This document shows, piece by piece, positions 32,959-44,989 of a DNA stretch of 58,379 nucleotides (its first letter is position 1; every line of letters starts with the position of its first letter). The notes under the pieces are model-generated. The model searched no databases and was not told where the DNA came from. It saw only the letters and a list, made by a program, of their open reading frames with translations. This DNA comes from Egibacteraceae bacterium (GTDB taxonomy: Bacteria > Actinomycetota > Nitriliruptoria > Euzebyales > Egibacteraceae): the NCBI GenBank assembly GCA_040905805.1, contig JBBDQS010000107.1:27754-86132 (forward strand), written 5' to 3'. The translations under genes were made by a program, and so were the position numbers.

Positions 32959-33268
32959 GTGTGGTCGGCGCTCGTCCTCTTGGCGCTGGCTGGCTGCGGC
33001 GGCGCCGAGCCCCTGGGCCCGAGGCGCACCGCTCCTGGCTGGACCAGCTGGCGCGTGACCGGCCGTTCGAGCTGCCCGCACCGAATCGAGGACCTGCCGC
33101 TGCCGCCGGATGCCGTGGTGGCCACCGTCGGCAGCGGCGGGGACCCTTGGACCCGCGACATCGCGGTCGTGCTGCGGGACGAGGACTCCACGCCCGGCGA
33201 GGTCGCCGTGGGTCGACGTCCGTGTGCTGGTCTGGCGCGCGGACACGGGGCGTCCCGGCCAGGGGTGA
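32959..33268 (+). pseudogene. Small lipoprotein, apparent frameshift
   Basis: Starts GTG with a short lipoprotein signal (ALVLLALAGCGG). The frame then gives a plausible beta-strand protein (IEDLPLPPDAVVATVG, RDIAVVLRDEDSTPGEVAV) until a GGG at 33210-33212, after which it turns basic and runs into tRNA-Leu. Dropping one G restores a sensible ending (VDVRVLVWRADTGRPG) and a stop at 33266-33268, giving 102 residues. Either an assembly error or a broken gene. No family recognised. Confidence 0.45.
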
Positions 33269-33301
33269 CGCGCCGCCCGTTGACTATGCTGGTGGGTGCC
33301 C

Positions 33302-33382
33302 GCGCGAGTGGTGGAACGGCAGACACGCCAGCTTTAGGTGCTGGTCCCTTCGGGGGTGGGGGTTCGAATCCCCCCTCGCGCA
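33302..33382 (+). tRNA. tRNA-Leu (anticodon TAG)
   Basis: Class II tRNA of 81 bases with a long variable arm (GTCCCTTCGGGGGT region). Acceptor GCGCGAG/CTCGCGC, anticodon stem CCAGC/GCTGG with loop TTTAGGT giving TAG, T-loop GGTTCGAATCC, discriminator A. TATGCT at 33285-33290 is the likely -10. Confidence 0.95.
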
Positions 33383-33480
33383 CCCCGCCGGGGAGCTTCC
33401 CGGGCTGCGTTGGGCTGACCGGCGCTCGGCTGAGTCGAACCGGTCGCAGCGAATGGGCGGGCGTGCGCGAGGGGGAGGCT

Positions 33481-33504
33481 ATGACGGAGCACCGGGGCCG
33501 ATGA
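33481..33504 (+). CDS. Seven-codon leader ORF coupled to the FAD oxidoreductase
   Basis: ATG behind GGGGGAGG, spaced as a strong ribosome-binding site, opens a 7-codon frame (MTEHRGR) whose TGA overlaps the oxidoreductase ATG (ATGA). The main start has no good site of its own, so its translation may depend on reading the leader. The peptide may be a coupling device only. Confidence 0.4.
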   Translation: MTEHRGR

Positions 33505-34700
33505 GCTCGGTTGCCGTGGACGTCGTCGTGGTGGGTGGCGGGATCCAGGGGCTTGTGCTCGTGCGCGAGTTGTCCGCGCAGGGATATGCCTGCGTCCTGG
33601 TCACCCGGGGACCGCTCGGTGGCGCGCAGACCCTCCATTCCCACGGCGCCCTGATCAGCGGCATGGGCCTGGTCACCGGCGCGCTGGCGGAGACCGTCGA
33701 CCGCCACACGGCGCCCTACCTGCGGCGTTGGGGCGTGTCGGTGGAGACCCAGCTGCCCGGGTTCCTGGTGATCCCCGACGGCATGGCCGCTGATCTGGCG
33801 CCGGCATGGCAGTCATACGGCTACCGACCGGAGCGCACCGACCCGGGGAGCCTGCCGGGGTTCGAGCCTGGCGCGTCGCCGTACCGCGTGCCGACCGCGA
33901 ACATCGACAAGCGCCGGCTCGTCGAGGGGCTGGCGCGCGGGCTCGAGGCCCGCGTCGTCCAGGGGGAGGTCGTCCACACCGAGGGCGAGCTGCACGTCCG
34001 CACGGCCGGCGGGCAGACCCTGCGCCTGCGTGCCCGCGCCGTGGTGCTCGCCGCCGGCTGCGGGACCAAGGAACTGCTGGACCGGACGTTTGACGTCGAG
34101 GGGCGGCTTGCCGCGCGGATCACCTATTCCAAGCTGCACATACTGTGCCTCAGGGCGCCGGCGGGCGTCTTGCCCGCGTTCGGTGCGGTCGTCTCGCCCG
34201 ATCTGCTCGTGATCGGCCACCGGCAGGACGACGGCCGCGGCGCAGCGGCCGCCAGCACCTGGTACGTCACGCCGGTGGACCCCATGGCGACCCCGCACCC
34301 TAGGGCGCCCGACGACGCCGTGGCGGACGTCGAACCGCGGGTCGTGGCGCTCGCCGTGCAGGGGCTGCGGCGTCTGTTCCCTGTCTTGCGCCACGACGAC
34401 GAGCGCGTGCAGGCGACGGTCTTCGCCGGGTACAAGCAGGACCTCGACGGCGAGCAGCTGGGACGAGCGTGCGAGCTCGTCGATGCTGACCGCAACCTCA
34501 TGGTGGTCCTGCCCTCGGTCCTGGCCAACGCGGTGCCCAACGCACACGACTGCGTCGCGGTCCTGCGCGAGCGGGTCGAGCCCAGCGGCCAGACCACCGA
34601 CATGCCCGGGGCGGGCGGTGTCGCCGTCGGCGCTCCGTACGAGGACAGCGGCCTTCCGTGGCAGGCCTGGGGCGCCCTCGCGCGTGCCGCCGGCAGGTGA
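33501..34700 (+). CDS. FAD-dependent oxidoreductase (DAO family)
   Basis: A 399-residue protein of the D-amino-acid-oxidase/glycine-oxidase fold. VDVVVVGGGIQGLVLVREL near residue 6 is the FAD Rossmann motif; ARAVVLAAGCGTKELL near 180 is the second FAD contact. The substrate domain between 220 and 330 is not close to a family I can name, so the substrate (an amine, amino acid or hydroxy acid) is open. It is convergent with the NRPS operon across a 61-bp tandem repeat. Confidence 0.8.
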   Translation: MSSVAVDVVVVGGGIQGLVLVRELSAQGYACVLVTRGPLGGAQTLHSHGALISGMGLVTGALAETVDRHTAPYLRRWGVSVETQLPGFLVIPDGMAADLAPAWQSYGYRPERTDPGSLPGFEPGASPYRVPTANIDKRRLVEGLARGLEARVVQGEVVHTEGELHVRTAGGQTLRLRARAVVLAAGCGTKELLDRTFDVEGRLAARITYSKLHILCLRAPAGVLPAFGAVVSPDLLVIGHRQDDGRGAAAASTWYVTPVDPMATPHPRAPDDAVADVEPRVVALAVQGLRRLFPVLRHDDERVQATVFAGYKQDLDGEQLGRACELVDADRNLMVVLPSVLANAVPNAHDCVAVLRERVEPSGQTTDMPGAGGVAVGAPYEDSGLPWQAWGALARAAGR

Positions 34701-34729
34701 ATCCCCGTGCTGGCATCGATCGTCCCCGT

Positions 34730-34845
34730 CCCACGGTGGTCGGGTGGCCCGGCGACGTCCCCGGGCGAGTGGCCCGGCCACACGACCCGCCCCACGGTGG
34801 TCGGGTGGCCCGGCGACGTCCCCGGGCGTGTGGCCCGGCCAGACC
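34730..34845. repeat. 61-bp tandem repeat, about two copies
   Basis: A unit beginning CCCACGGTGGTCGGGTGGCC occurs at 34730-34790 and again from 34791, with near identity over about 54 bases. Each copy contains TGGCCCGGC-type segments that can fold into GC-rich hairpins. It fills the gap between the convergent oxidoreductase and NRPS genes (34701-34870) and could serve as a bidirectional terminator. Confidence 0.75.
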
Positions 34846-34870
34846 ACCACCCCGCGCGGGTCCGGGCCCA

Positions 34871-39138
<4,268 letters not shown>

Positions 39139-39142
<4 letters not shown>

Positions 39143-39984
39143 CCGGGGACCGCCGCGGTCTGCTGCGCCTCCAAGCGGTTGGCCGCCCCGACGAGGAAGA
39201 CCCGGCTCACGGGTCGCGCCTCGAGCAGCGACGGTACGGCGGACAGCACGAGCGCGAACGACTCGCCGACGGACATCGCACCCCGGTCGGTGCGCACGCT
39301 GGCGTAGTCCCGGCGTTGGTCGGCCGACAGCACCAACCGCAGGTCGAACAGGTCTGGGGTGCACCCGTCCTGGGGTCCGAAGCGCTCGAGCTCGACGTTG
39401 CGCACCCCGGCGATGGCGCCGGGGTCAGCGGGTTCGGCAGACACGACCAGCGGCCGCGGCTGGATGCCCTCGGCGGTGCCGAGCAGGGAGTGGCCGGTCC
39501 CCACCGCGCCGAGCACGGCGTCGACGGTTCCCGCGAACGCCTGGGCTGCCGCCCCGAGGATACGGTAGTGCCGACTCTTCGTGGGGTCGGTGAGCTGCTC
39601 GAAGCGGTACGGCTGCTCACGGGCGCAGAACTCCTCGTAGAGCGCGTAGCCGGTCTCGCGCGACCCGCGGTGCACCCGCGCCCCGAGCTGCCCGAGCTCG
39701 GCGACCTGGTCGTCGGGCAGCGTGTCGGGGACGAACAGCTCACAGGCCAGACCGCGCTCCCGGCAGTACAGGGCGAGCGATCGTGCCGTGCTGCCCGCGC
39801 TGACCTCCGAGACGCTGTCCCCCGGCCGCAACGCGCCCGCGGCGACAAGCTCGCCGAGCTCGCCGCGCACCATGCGATCCTTGATCGAGCGGGACGGGTT
39901 GCCGCCCTCCAGGGTGGTGAGCAGCGCCACCCCGTCCCGTGTCACGCGGGGGTCGGTGATCTCCACCACGATCGGGTCGTCCAC
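39139..39984 (-). CDS. CysK-fold (beta-family) PLP enzyme, divergent
   Basis: A 281-residue protein of the cysteine-synthase/threonine-synthase superfamily. GNPSRSIKDR near residue 29 carries the PLP Lys35. The loop that reads SGNTG in cysteine synthases is here SAGSTA (62-67), losing the Asn that contacts substrate and cofactor. GAVGTGHSLLG near 159 is the PLP-phosphate loop. It is shorter than CysK/CysM. GTG at 39984 has GGAGGAAGG upstream. A beta-replacement or beta-elimination on Ser, phosphoserine or Cys is the safest guess; SbnA-like diaminopropionate synthesis is an alternative. Confidence 0.8.
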
Positions 39985-39988
39985 GGGG

Positions 39989-40801
39989 TCACCTTCCTCC
40001 GGTTGCGGGCGACACGAACTCCTCGAGACGCAGGGCCACCGGCTCGCAGAACACCCCCCTCGGCGCCGTCGGGCGCGCGCCCGTGGCGAACATGTGGTTG
40101 AGGATCTGCACACCGGCCAGCACGGCGGCGACTTCCACGCCGGTGACCACGAACGGGATGTGGCCCTTGCCCTCCATCGCGCGTTGCGCCTGCTCGAGCA
40201 TGTAGTCGGGCACCTCCGGCATCATCATCGTCACGAACCGGTCGAGGTTCTCCTGACGACCGCCCTCGGCGGTGATCCCCGAGAGCTGTGCGAACGACGG
40301 GGCGGCGGGGTCCGCGGGATCGAAGACCATCACCACCGCACCGTGTCCGAGCGTGGCGCACGAGACGAGGGGGATCCCGCGCTGGTGCGCGCGCTCCGCC
40401 AGCAGCAGCTTGCAGTCCATGGCGTAGACGTCGACGGTGTCGACGACCCAGTCCACCCCGTCCAGGAACCGTTCGACGTTGTCGGCCTGCACGCCGTCGG
40501 CGAACGCCTCGACCGCGATCGCCGGGTTGACGGCGCGAGCCTCGGCGATCAGCGTGTCGTCTTTGCGCTTGCCGATCGTCGCCTCGGTGGCCACGCGCTG
40601 CCGGTTGATGTTCGTGCGCTCGTAGACGTCGGGGTCAGCGACGTGGAAGCGCTCGAAGCCCAGGCGGACGAGGTCGATGAAGGTGGAGCCGCCCATGCCG
40701 AGCCCTGCCACCGCGACGGTGGTCGCGCTGATGCGGCGCATCTGGGACTCGTCGAGGATGCCGAAGGTCCGCGCGAAGCGCTCCCGGTACAGCTCGTCCA
40801 C
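39989..40801 (-). CDS. ThiF/MoeY-type E1-like adenylyltransferase
   Basis: A 270-residue E1-fold protein. AGLGMGGSTF near residue 32 is the nucleotide loop, ADPDVYERTNINRQ (55-68) holds the acidic and Arg residues that bind ATP, and VVDTVDVYAMDCK lies near 128. Zinc-binding CxxC pairs of MoeB/ThiF are absent; the closest resemblance is to the MoeY-like branch often joined to nitroreductases. Such enzymes adenylate a carboxylate, usually the GG end of a sulfur-carrier protein or a peptide. No carrier protein is in this operon; CysO at 51396 is one conceivable partner. GTG at 40801 has GGGGAGG 5 bases ahead. Confidence 0.8.
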   Translation of the reverse strand: MDELYRERFARTFGILDESQMRRISATTVAVAGLGMGGSTFIDLVRLGFERFHVADPDVYERTNINRQRVATEATIGKRKDDTLIAEARAVNPAIAVEAFADGVQADNVERFLDGVDWVVDTVDVYAMDCKLLLAERAHQRGIPLVSCATLGHGAVVMVFDPADPAAPSFAQLSGITAEGGRQENLDRFVTMMMPEVPDYMLEQAQRAMEGKGHIPFVVTGVEVAAVLAGVQILNHMFATGARPTAPRGVFCEPVALRLEEFVSPATGGR

Positions 40802-40942
40802 GCCTGCCTCCCCGCCGGGTGGAGCCGCCCGGCTCTCCCTGCATGCCCCGGTGCGCGGCGTCGCGACCACGAGCGAACCGCAAGGGCGCTCAGATCAGCG
40901 AGCGTACGCTCGGCGCCCCACCACGGGCAAGGGCCCATGTGC

Positions 40943-41662
40943 TCAGGGAGCGGTCCACGACCGCACCTGCAGCGAGAATCCCGGGCACGGGGCGGCGACC
41001 GCGCCGACGTAGCCCGGGGCGGGCGTGAGGCTGCGGACGTGCCACGGCGACCCCACGCCCCCGATTCGCACCGCGCGGGCGCGCGGGTCCGGCCCGACGG
41101 CATCGACCACCACCGCTGCGGGATCGCCGGCGAGGCCGTCCCCGAGACCCTTCAGGACCGCCTCCTTGCCGGTCCACCGTTCGAGCAGCGCCGCATCACG
41201 GTCCGGCGCACCGTCGAACGCGGCGCGCTCCTCGGGGGCGAGCACCCGGGCGGCCAGCGCTTCGGGGTCGCGCAGCCGCCGCAGCCGCTCGATGTCGACG
41301 CCCACGCCCGTGTCGGCGCCGATCGCCACCACGAGCAGGCCCTCGGAGTGCGACACGTTGAACTGCGGTGGCCGGCCCGCCGCGCCGGCCCGCCCCACCA
41401 CCGTCGGCTTGCCGTGGCCTGGACGGACGATCGCCACCTCCTGCGGGGGGCACCGCATCGCGGCGGCCAGCAGTGCGCGCAGGACGCCGCGGCCCACGAC
41501 GAACCGACGTCGCTGGACCGCTGACGCGATGGCCGCGGCCCGGTGCCGCTCCTCGTCGGTGAGGACCGCGGCCAGCGCGGCCGGCGTCGGGGGTTCCTCG
41601 TCGAGTCGGGCGACCCACACCCGCACCCGCGCACGGACCGAGTCGCTCGACCGCTCACGCAC
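40943..41662 (-). CDS. Sfp-type 4'-phosphopantetheinyl transferase
   Basis: A 239-residue enzyme that attaches the phosphopantetheine arm to the NRPS carrier domain. The CoA/Mg site GVGVDIERL near residue 119 and WTGKEAVLKG near residue 164 are the diagnostic motifs; NVSHSEG near 101 is the third. Its operon partner carrier is Ser1108 of the NRPS. It starts GTG 6 bases after the PIG-L stop. A 141-base gap to the E1 gene shows nothing clear. Confidence 0.92.
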   Translation of the reverse strand: MRERSSDSVRARVRVWVARLDEEPPTPAALAAVLTDEERHRAAAIASAVQRRRFVVGRGVLRALLAAAMRCPPQEVAIVRPGHGKPTVVGRAGAAGRPPQFNVSHSEGLLVVAIGADTGVGVDIERLRRLRDPEALAARVLAPEERAAFDGAPDRDAALLERWTGKEAVLKGLGDGLAGDPAAVVVDAVGPDPRARAVRIGGVGSPWHVRSLTPAPGYVGAVAAPCPGFSLQVRSWTAP

Positions 41663-41668
41663 CGGACA

Positions 41669-42799
41669 TCAGCCGAACAGGTCGGTATCGGGCGCCGGCG
41701 GCGGGAGGATTCGCACGAAGTACTCGGTGCCGTACATGTCGGCGAGCATGCCGGGCGGGAACATGCCCGGCTCGATGGGGTACTGCGAGCGGTACGCGGC
41801 GATGGCGGCGACCTTCGCGTCGACGTGGTCACGCACGTCCATGACGGTGGTGGCACCGTGGCCGATGGGGGGACCGTCCTCTCCTTCGACGGAGCCGACG
41901 AGCCGCGCGGACGCGCCACGGCCGGTGAAGCGCTCGGGTTCGTCCGCGGTCAGCACCAGGCACGTCGTGCTGGTCGACGCGACGACGTGCGCGGTGCGCG
42001 GCGTGTGATGCGCCACGCCGAGCTCCCCGAAGAACTCACCGGTCCCGAGGCGCGCCACGACGTGGCGGTCGCCGTCGGGCTCGTCGCGCACGACGTCGGC
42101 CTCGCCCGACAGGATCAGGTAGAGCGCCGTCGCGGGCTCGCCCTGCTCGACGATGGCGAACCCGGGCGGGAACCATCGGACGTCGACGTCGTCGCCGGCG
42201 AAGCGCATGGTGGTGGACTCCTGGGCGAACAACGACAGCGCGTGCGCGAAGTCCACCGAGCCGCGGAACTGGTTCCCGAGCTCCACGAGCCAGCGGGCCA
42301 GCCGCTCCCGCAGCAGGATCCCGCTGCGGGGGAAGTGACTGTGGAACAGGCGCACGGCCCGAGCCCGGGTGCGTTCGACGGCGAAGCTCGTGGCCGCGCT
42401 GATCGCGATGTGGTCCGGGTGGCCGTAGGCGCCGTCGTCGCCGAACGTGATCAGGACGTCTGGCTCGAAGGCGTCGATGACCTGCGCGATCTCGGTGGCG
42501 AGCGTGTCGGGTGGGGTCTCGGCCAACGCCCCGTCGCGGTGGTCCAGGCACGTGACGTGGCGCACCCCGAGGAGGTCACAGGCCCGGCGCAGCTCCGTCT
42601 CGCGCACCGCACTGATCGTGGCGCGGGTGGCGATCGTCGCGTCGCGGATCTGCCCGGCCTCCCCGCGGGTCGCCGACACGACCATGGCCTCGGCGCCCTG
42701 CGCGGTGTAGTGCGCGAGCGTGCCGCCCGCGCAGAACACCTCGTCGTCGGGATGGGCGAAGACCCCCAGCACACGCGGTGGACGGTCGTTGGTGCTCAT
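41669..42799 (-). CDS. PIG-L deacetylase with inserted cyclic-nucleotide-binding domain
   Basis: A 376-residue zinc-dependent N-deacetylase of the PIG-L/MshB family. AHPDDE (15-20) and GHPDHI (126-131) supply zinc ligands and the catalytic Asp. Between about 205 and 290 a Crp-type cyclic-nucleotide-binding fold is inserted: FPPGFAIVEQGE, LYLILSGEADVV, then the phosphate cassette GEFFGELGVAHHTPRTA. The PIG-L chain resumes at about 318 (DVRDHVDAKVAAIAAYRSQ), the C-terminal block of the family. First gene of the NRPS operon. ATG at 42799 is preferred to the GTG at 42808. Likely substrate is an N-acyl or N-acetyl amino sugar or peptide; cyclic nucleotide control is inferred. Confidence 0.9.
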   Translation of the reverse strand: MSTNDRPPRVLGVFAHPDDEVFCAGGTLAHYTAQGAEAMVVSATRGEAGQIRDATIATRATISAVRETELRRACDLLGVRHVTCLDHRDGALAETPPDTLATEIAQVIDAFEPDVLITFGDDGAYGHPDHIAISAATSFAVERTRARAVRLFHSHFPRSGILLRERLARWLVELGNQFRGSVDFAHALSLFAQESTTMRFAGDDVDVRWFPPGFAIVEQGEPATALYLILSGEADVVRDEPDGDRHVVARLGTGEFFGELGVAHHTPRTAHVVASTSTTCLVLTADEPERFTGRGASARLVGSVEGEDGPPIGHGATTVMDVRDHVDAKVAAIAAYRSQYPIEPGMFPPGMLADMYGTEYFVRILPPPAPDTDLFG

Positions 42800-42870
42800 C
42801 TGACCCACCTCACCCGGTGCTGCTGGCCGGCGTGGCGTCGGCGCCCGGCTGCGACGCCCACACGGCTGCC

Positions 42871-42900
42871 CAGATCGCGATCGGATCCTGCCCGCGAGTA
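42871..42900 (-). promoter_or_regulatory. Promoter and palindrome of the PIG-L-NRPS operon
   Basis: TATACT on the minus strand (42895-42900) is the best -10 between the poxB-like gene and the operon, giving a start near 42888 and a leader of about 90 bases. A perfect 10-bp palindrome GATCGCGATC (42871-42880) lies just downstream of that start and could be an operator. A GGGCGCGCGCCC palindrome lies just upstream of the -10. Confidence 0.5.
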
Positions 42901-42952
42901 TAGGAGGGCGCGCGCCCGGGTTTCCCCCCCCTGTCCCCGCCCCCGGCCCCGG

Positions 42953-44689
42953 TCAGGGATCCAGGGCGCGGACGTTGCGCAGGTTGGAGCGGGCCATGTC
43001 GACCATCTTGCCGACCCCGCCGGCCAGGACGGTCCTGCCCGCCGCCATGGCGAACCCGCGGATCTGCTGGATGGTGACGTTCGGGGGCAGCGAGAGGGCG
43101 TTGGGGTCGGTCACCACGTCGACGAGCACCGGACCGGCGGTGGCCAGCGCGCGGGCGAGACCGTCCCGGACCTCCTCGGGCCGCGTGATGCGGATCGATT
43201 CCAGACCGGCGCTCCGGGCGATCGCCGCGTAGTCCACGGGGTCCTGGTCGGTGCCGTGGGCGGGCAGCCCCTCGACGAGCATCTCCAGCTCCACCATGCC
43301 GAGCGACGAGTTGTTGAACACCACGATGGTGACGGGCAACCGGTGCCGGCGGACCGTCAGCAGCTCGCCCAGCAGCATCGCCAGCCCGCCGTCGCCCGAC
43401 ATGGCGACGACCTGGCGCTCTGGGGCGCCGAAGGCGGCCCCGACGGCGTGCGGCAGGGCGTTGGCCATGGTCCCGTGCAGGAACGACCCGATGACCCGCC
43501 GGCGGCCGTTGGGGGTGAGGTAGCGGGCGGCCCACACGTTGTTCATCCCCGTGTCGACCGTGAAGATCGCGTCGTCGGACGCCAGATCGTCGAGCACGTC
43601 GGCGACGTACTCCGGGTGAATGGGCACCCGTTGACCGATGTCGCCGGTGTAGGCGTCGACCACCCGGGTGAGGGCCCGGGCGTGGCGCCGGAGCATGTCG
43701 TCGAGGAACCGCCGGGACGCCTTCACCTCGACGAGCGGGACCAGCGCACGCAACGTCTCCCGCACGTCACCGTGCACGGCCACCTCAAGCGGTGTGCGCC
43801 GGCCGAGGTGCGCGGCGTTGTGGTCGACCTGTGCGGTGCCCGTGCCGGGCAGGTAGGAGTCGTAGGGGAAGTCCGTACCGAGCAGGACCAGCAGGTCGGC
43901 CTGGAAGGTGGCGTCGTAGCAGGCCCCGTAGCCGAGCAGGCCGCTCATGCCCACGTCGTAGGGGTTGTCGTACTGGATCCACTCCTTGCCCCGCAGCGAG
44001 TGGCCCACCGGCGCCTTCGCCGCCTCGGCCAGGCCCATGACCTCGGCGTGGGCGCCGCGCACCCCCGCCCCGCAGAACAGGGTGACGCTCCCGGCGGCGT
44101 TGATCGCGTCAGCCAGGCGCGCCACCTCCGCGGCCGGCGGGGTCACCCGACCGCGCTCGACGCAGTAGGAGCCTTCGCCGGTGGGGTGGGCGGTGTCGAG
44201 GTCGGCGACGTCGCCGGGCATCACCAGCACCGACACCCCGGGCGTCCCGAGGGCCTGCTGGATGGCCACCCGCACGATGCGCGGCATCTGGTCGGCGCTG
44301 GCCAGCGTCTCGCACCACACGCTGGCATCGGCGAACACGCGCTCGGGATGGGTCTCCTGGAAGAATGAGGTCCCGATCTGGGCGGTGGGGATGTGCGAGG
44401 CCAGGGCGAGCACCGGCGCGCCGCTGCGGTTGGCGTCGTACAGCCCCTGGAGCAGGTGGGTGTTGCCGGGCCCGGAGCTCCCGGCGCACACCGCCAGCCG
44501 ACCCGTCACCTGCGCCTCGGCCGCAGCCGCGAACGCCGCTCCCTCCTCGTTGTGCACGGGGACCCATGCCAGGCCGGCCTGGCGGCGGATGGCGTCCACG
44601 ATGGGGTTGAGGCTGTCCCCGACGATGCCGTACACCCGCTCCACGCCCGCCTGGACGAGGACCGCGACGAACTGCTCGGCGACGTTCAC
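42953..44689 (-). CDS. poxB: Pyruvate dehydrogenase (quinone)-like ThDP enzyme
   Basis: A 578-residue thiamine-diphosphate enzyme of the PoxB type, which decarboxylates pyruvate to acetate and passes electrons to quinone. N-terminal YGIVGDSLNPIVDAIR and VHNEEGAAFAAAAEAQ (catalytic Glu) are typical; the ThDP/Mg motif is SGDGGLAMLLGELLTV with FNNSSLGMVELE. Start GTG at 44689 with AGGAGGA 8 bases upstream. Acetolactate synthase is less likely because the PoxB-specific opening is intact. It has no clear link to the NRPS operon downstream. Confidence 0.88.
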   Translation of the reverse strand: MNVAEQFVAVLVQAGVERVYGIVGDSLNPIVDAIRRQAGLAWVPVHNEEGAAFAAAAEAQVTGRLAVCAGSSGPGNTHLLQGLYDANRSGAPVLALASHIPTAQIGTSFFQETHPERVFADASVWCETLASADQMPRIVRVAIQQALGTPGVSVLVMPGDVADLDTAHPTGEGSYCVERGRVTPPAAEVARLADAINAAGSVTLFCGAGVRGAHAEVMGLAEAAKAPVGHSLRGKEWIQYDNPYDVGMSGLLGYGACYDATFQADLLVLLGTDFPYDSYLPGTGTAQVDHNAAHLGRRTPLEVAVHGDVRETLRALVPLVEVKASRRFLDDMLRRHARALTRVVDAYTGDIGQRVPIHPEYVADVLDDLASDDAIFTVDTGMNNVWAARYLTPNGRRRVIGSFLHGTMANALPHAVGAAFGAPERQVVAMSGDGGLAMLLGELLTVRRHRLPVTIVVFNNSSLGMVELEMLVEGLPAHGTDQDPVDYAAIARSAGLESIRITRPEEVRDGLARALATAGPVLVDVVTDPNALSLPPNVTIQQIRGFAMAAGRTVLAGGVGKMVDMARSNLRNVRALDP

Positions 44690-44728
44690 AGTGTCCTCCT
44701 GGCAGTGCGCACGTCGCCGACGACGTGG

Positions 44729-44938
44729 TCAGTCGTTGTCCGCCATGTAGTCGTCCTCGTTCACGCGCTCGATCTGCCAGTTCAGCGAGTCCATGTCGTA
44801 GTGGACGAGCTCGTCGCCCTCCCAGATGGCCCCGCACCGCTCGGCGAGCTCGACGTCGTTGAGGTCCTTGGGCTCCTGGCCGCTCCAGCGGAACCCGACC
44901 ATGCTCCGCTCGCGCTTTCCCAACACCACTCGTTCCAT
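44729..44938 (-). CDS. Small acidic hypothetical protein
   Basis: A 69-residue protein (MERVVLGKRERSMVGFRWSG start, acidic end NEDDYMADND). GGAGG precedes the ATG at 44938. No signal, helix bundle or known motif. It lies 39 bases upstream of the PoxB-like gene and may be in the same transcript. No function can be given. Confidence 0.6.
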   Translation of the reverse strand: MERVVLGKRERSMVGFRWSGQEPKDLNDVELAERCGAIWEGDELVHYDMDSLNWQIERVNEDDYMADND

Positions 44939-44989
44939 GTCGCTTCCTCCATCGCCGGGGCCAGGGAGGATACCGCTCCGGGGCGGGTC

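Noticed and set aside
29950-33382. Prophage or integrative element at the tRNA cluster
   Set aside because: One HNH gene only; no integrase, recombination directionality factor, structural gene or repeated att sequence.
34730-34845. CRISPR array
   Set aside because: Only two 61-base units in direct contact with no spacers and no cas genes nearby.
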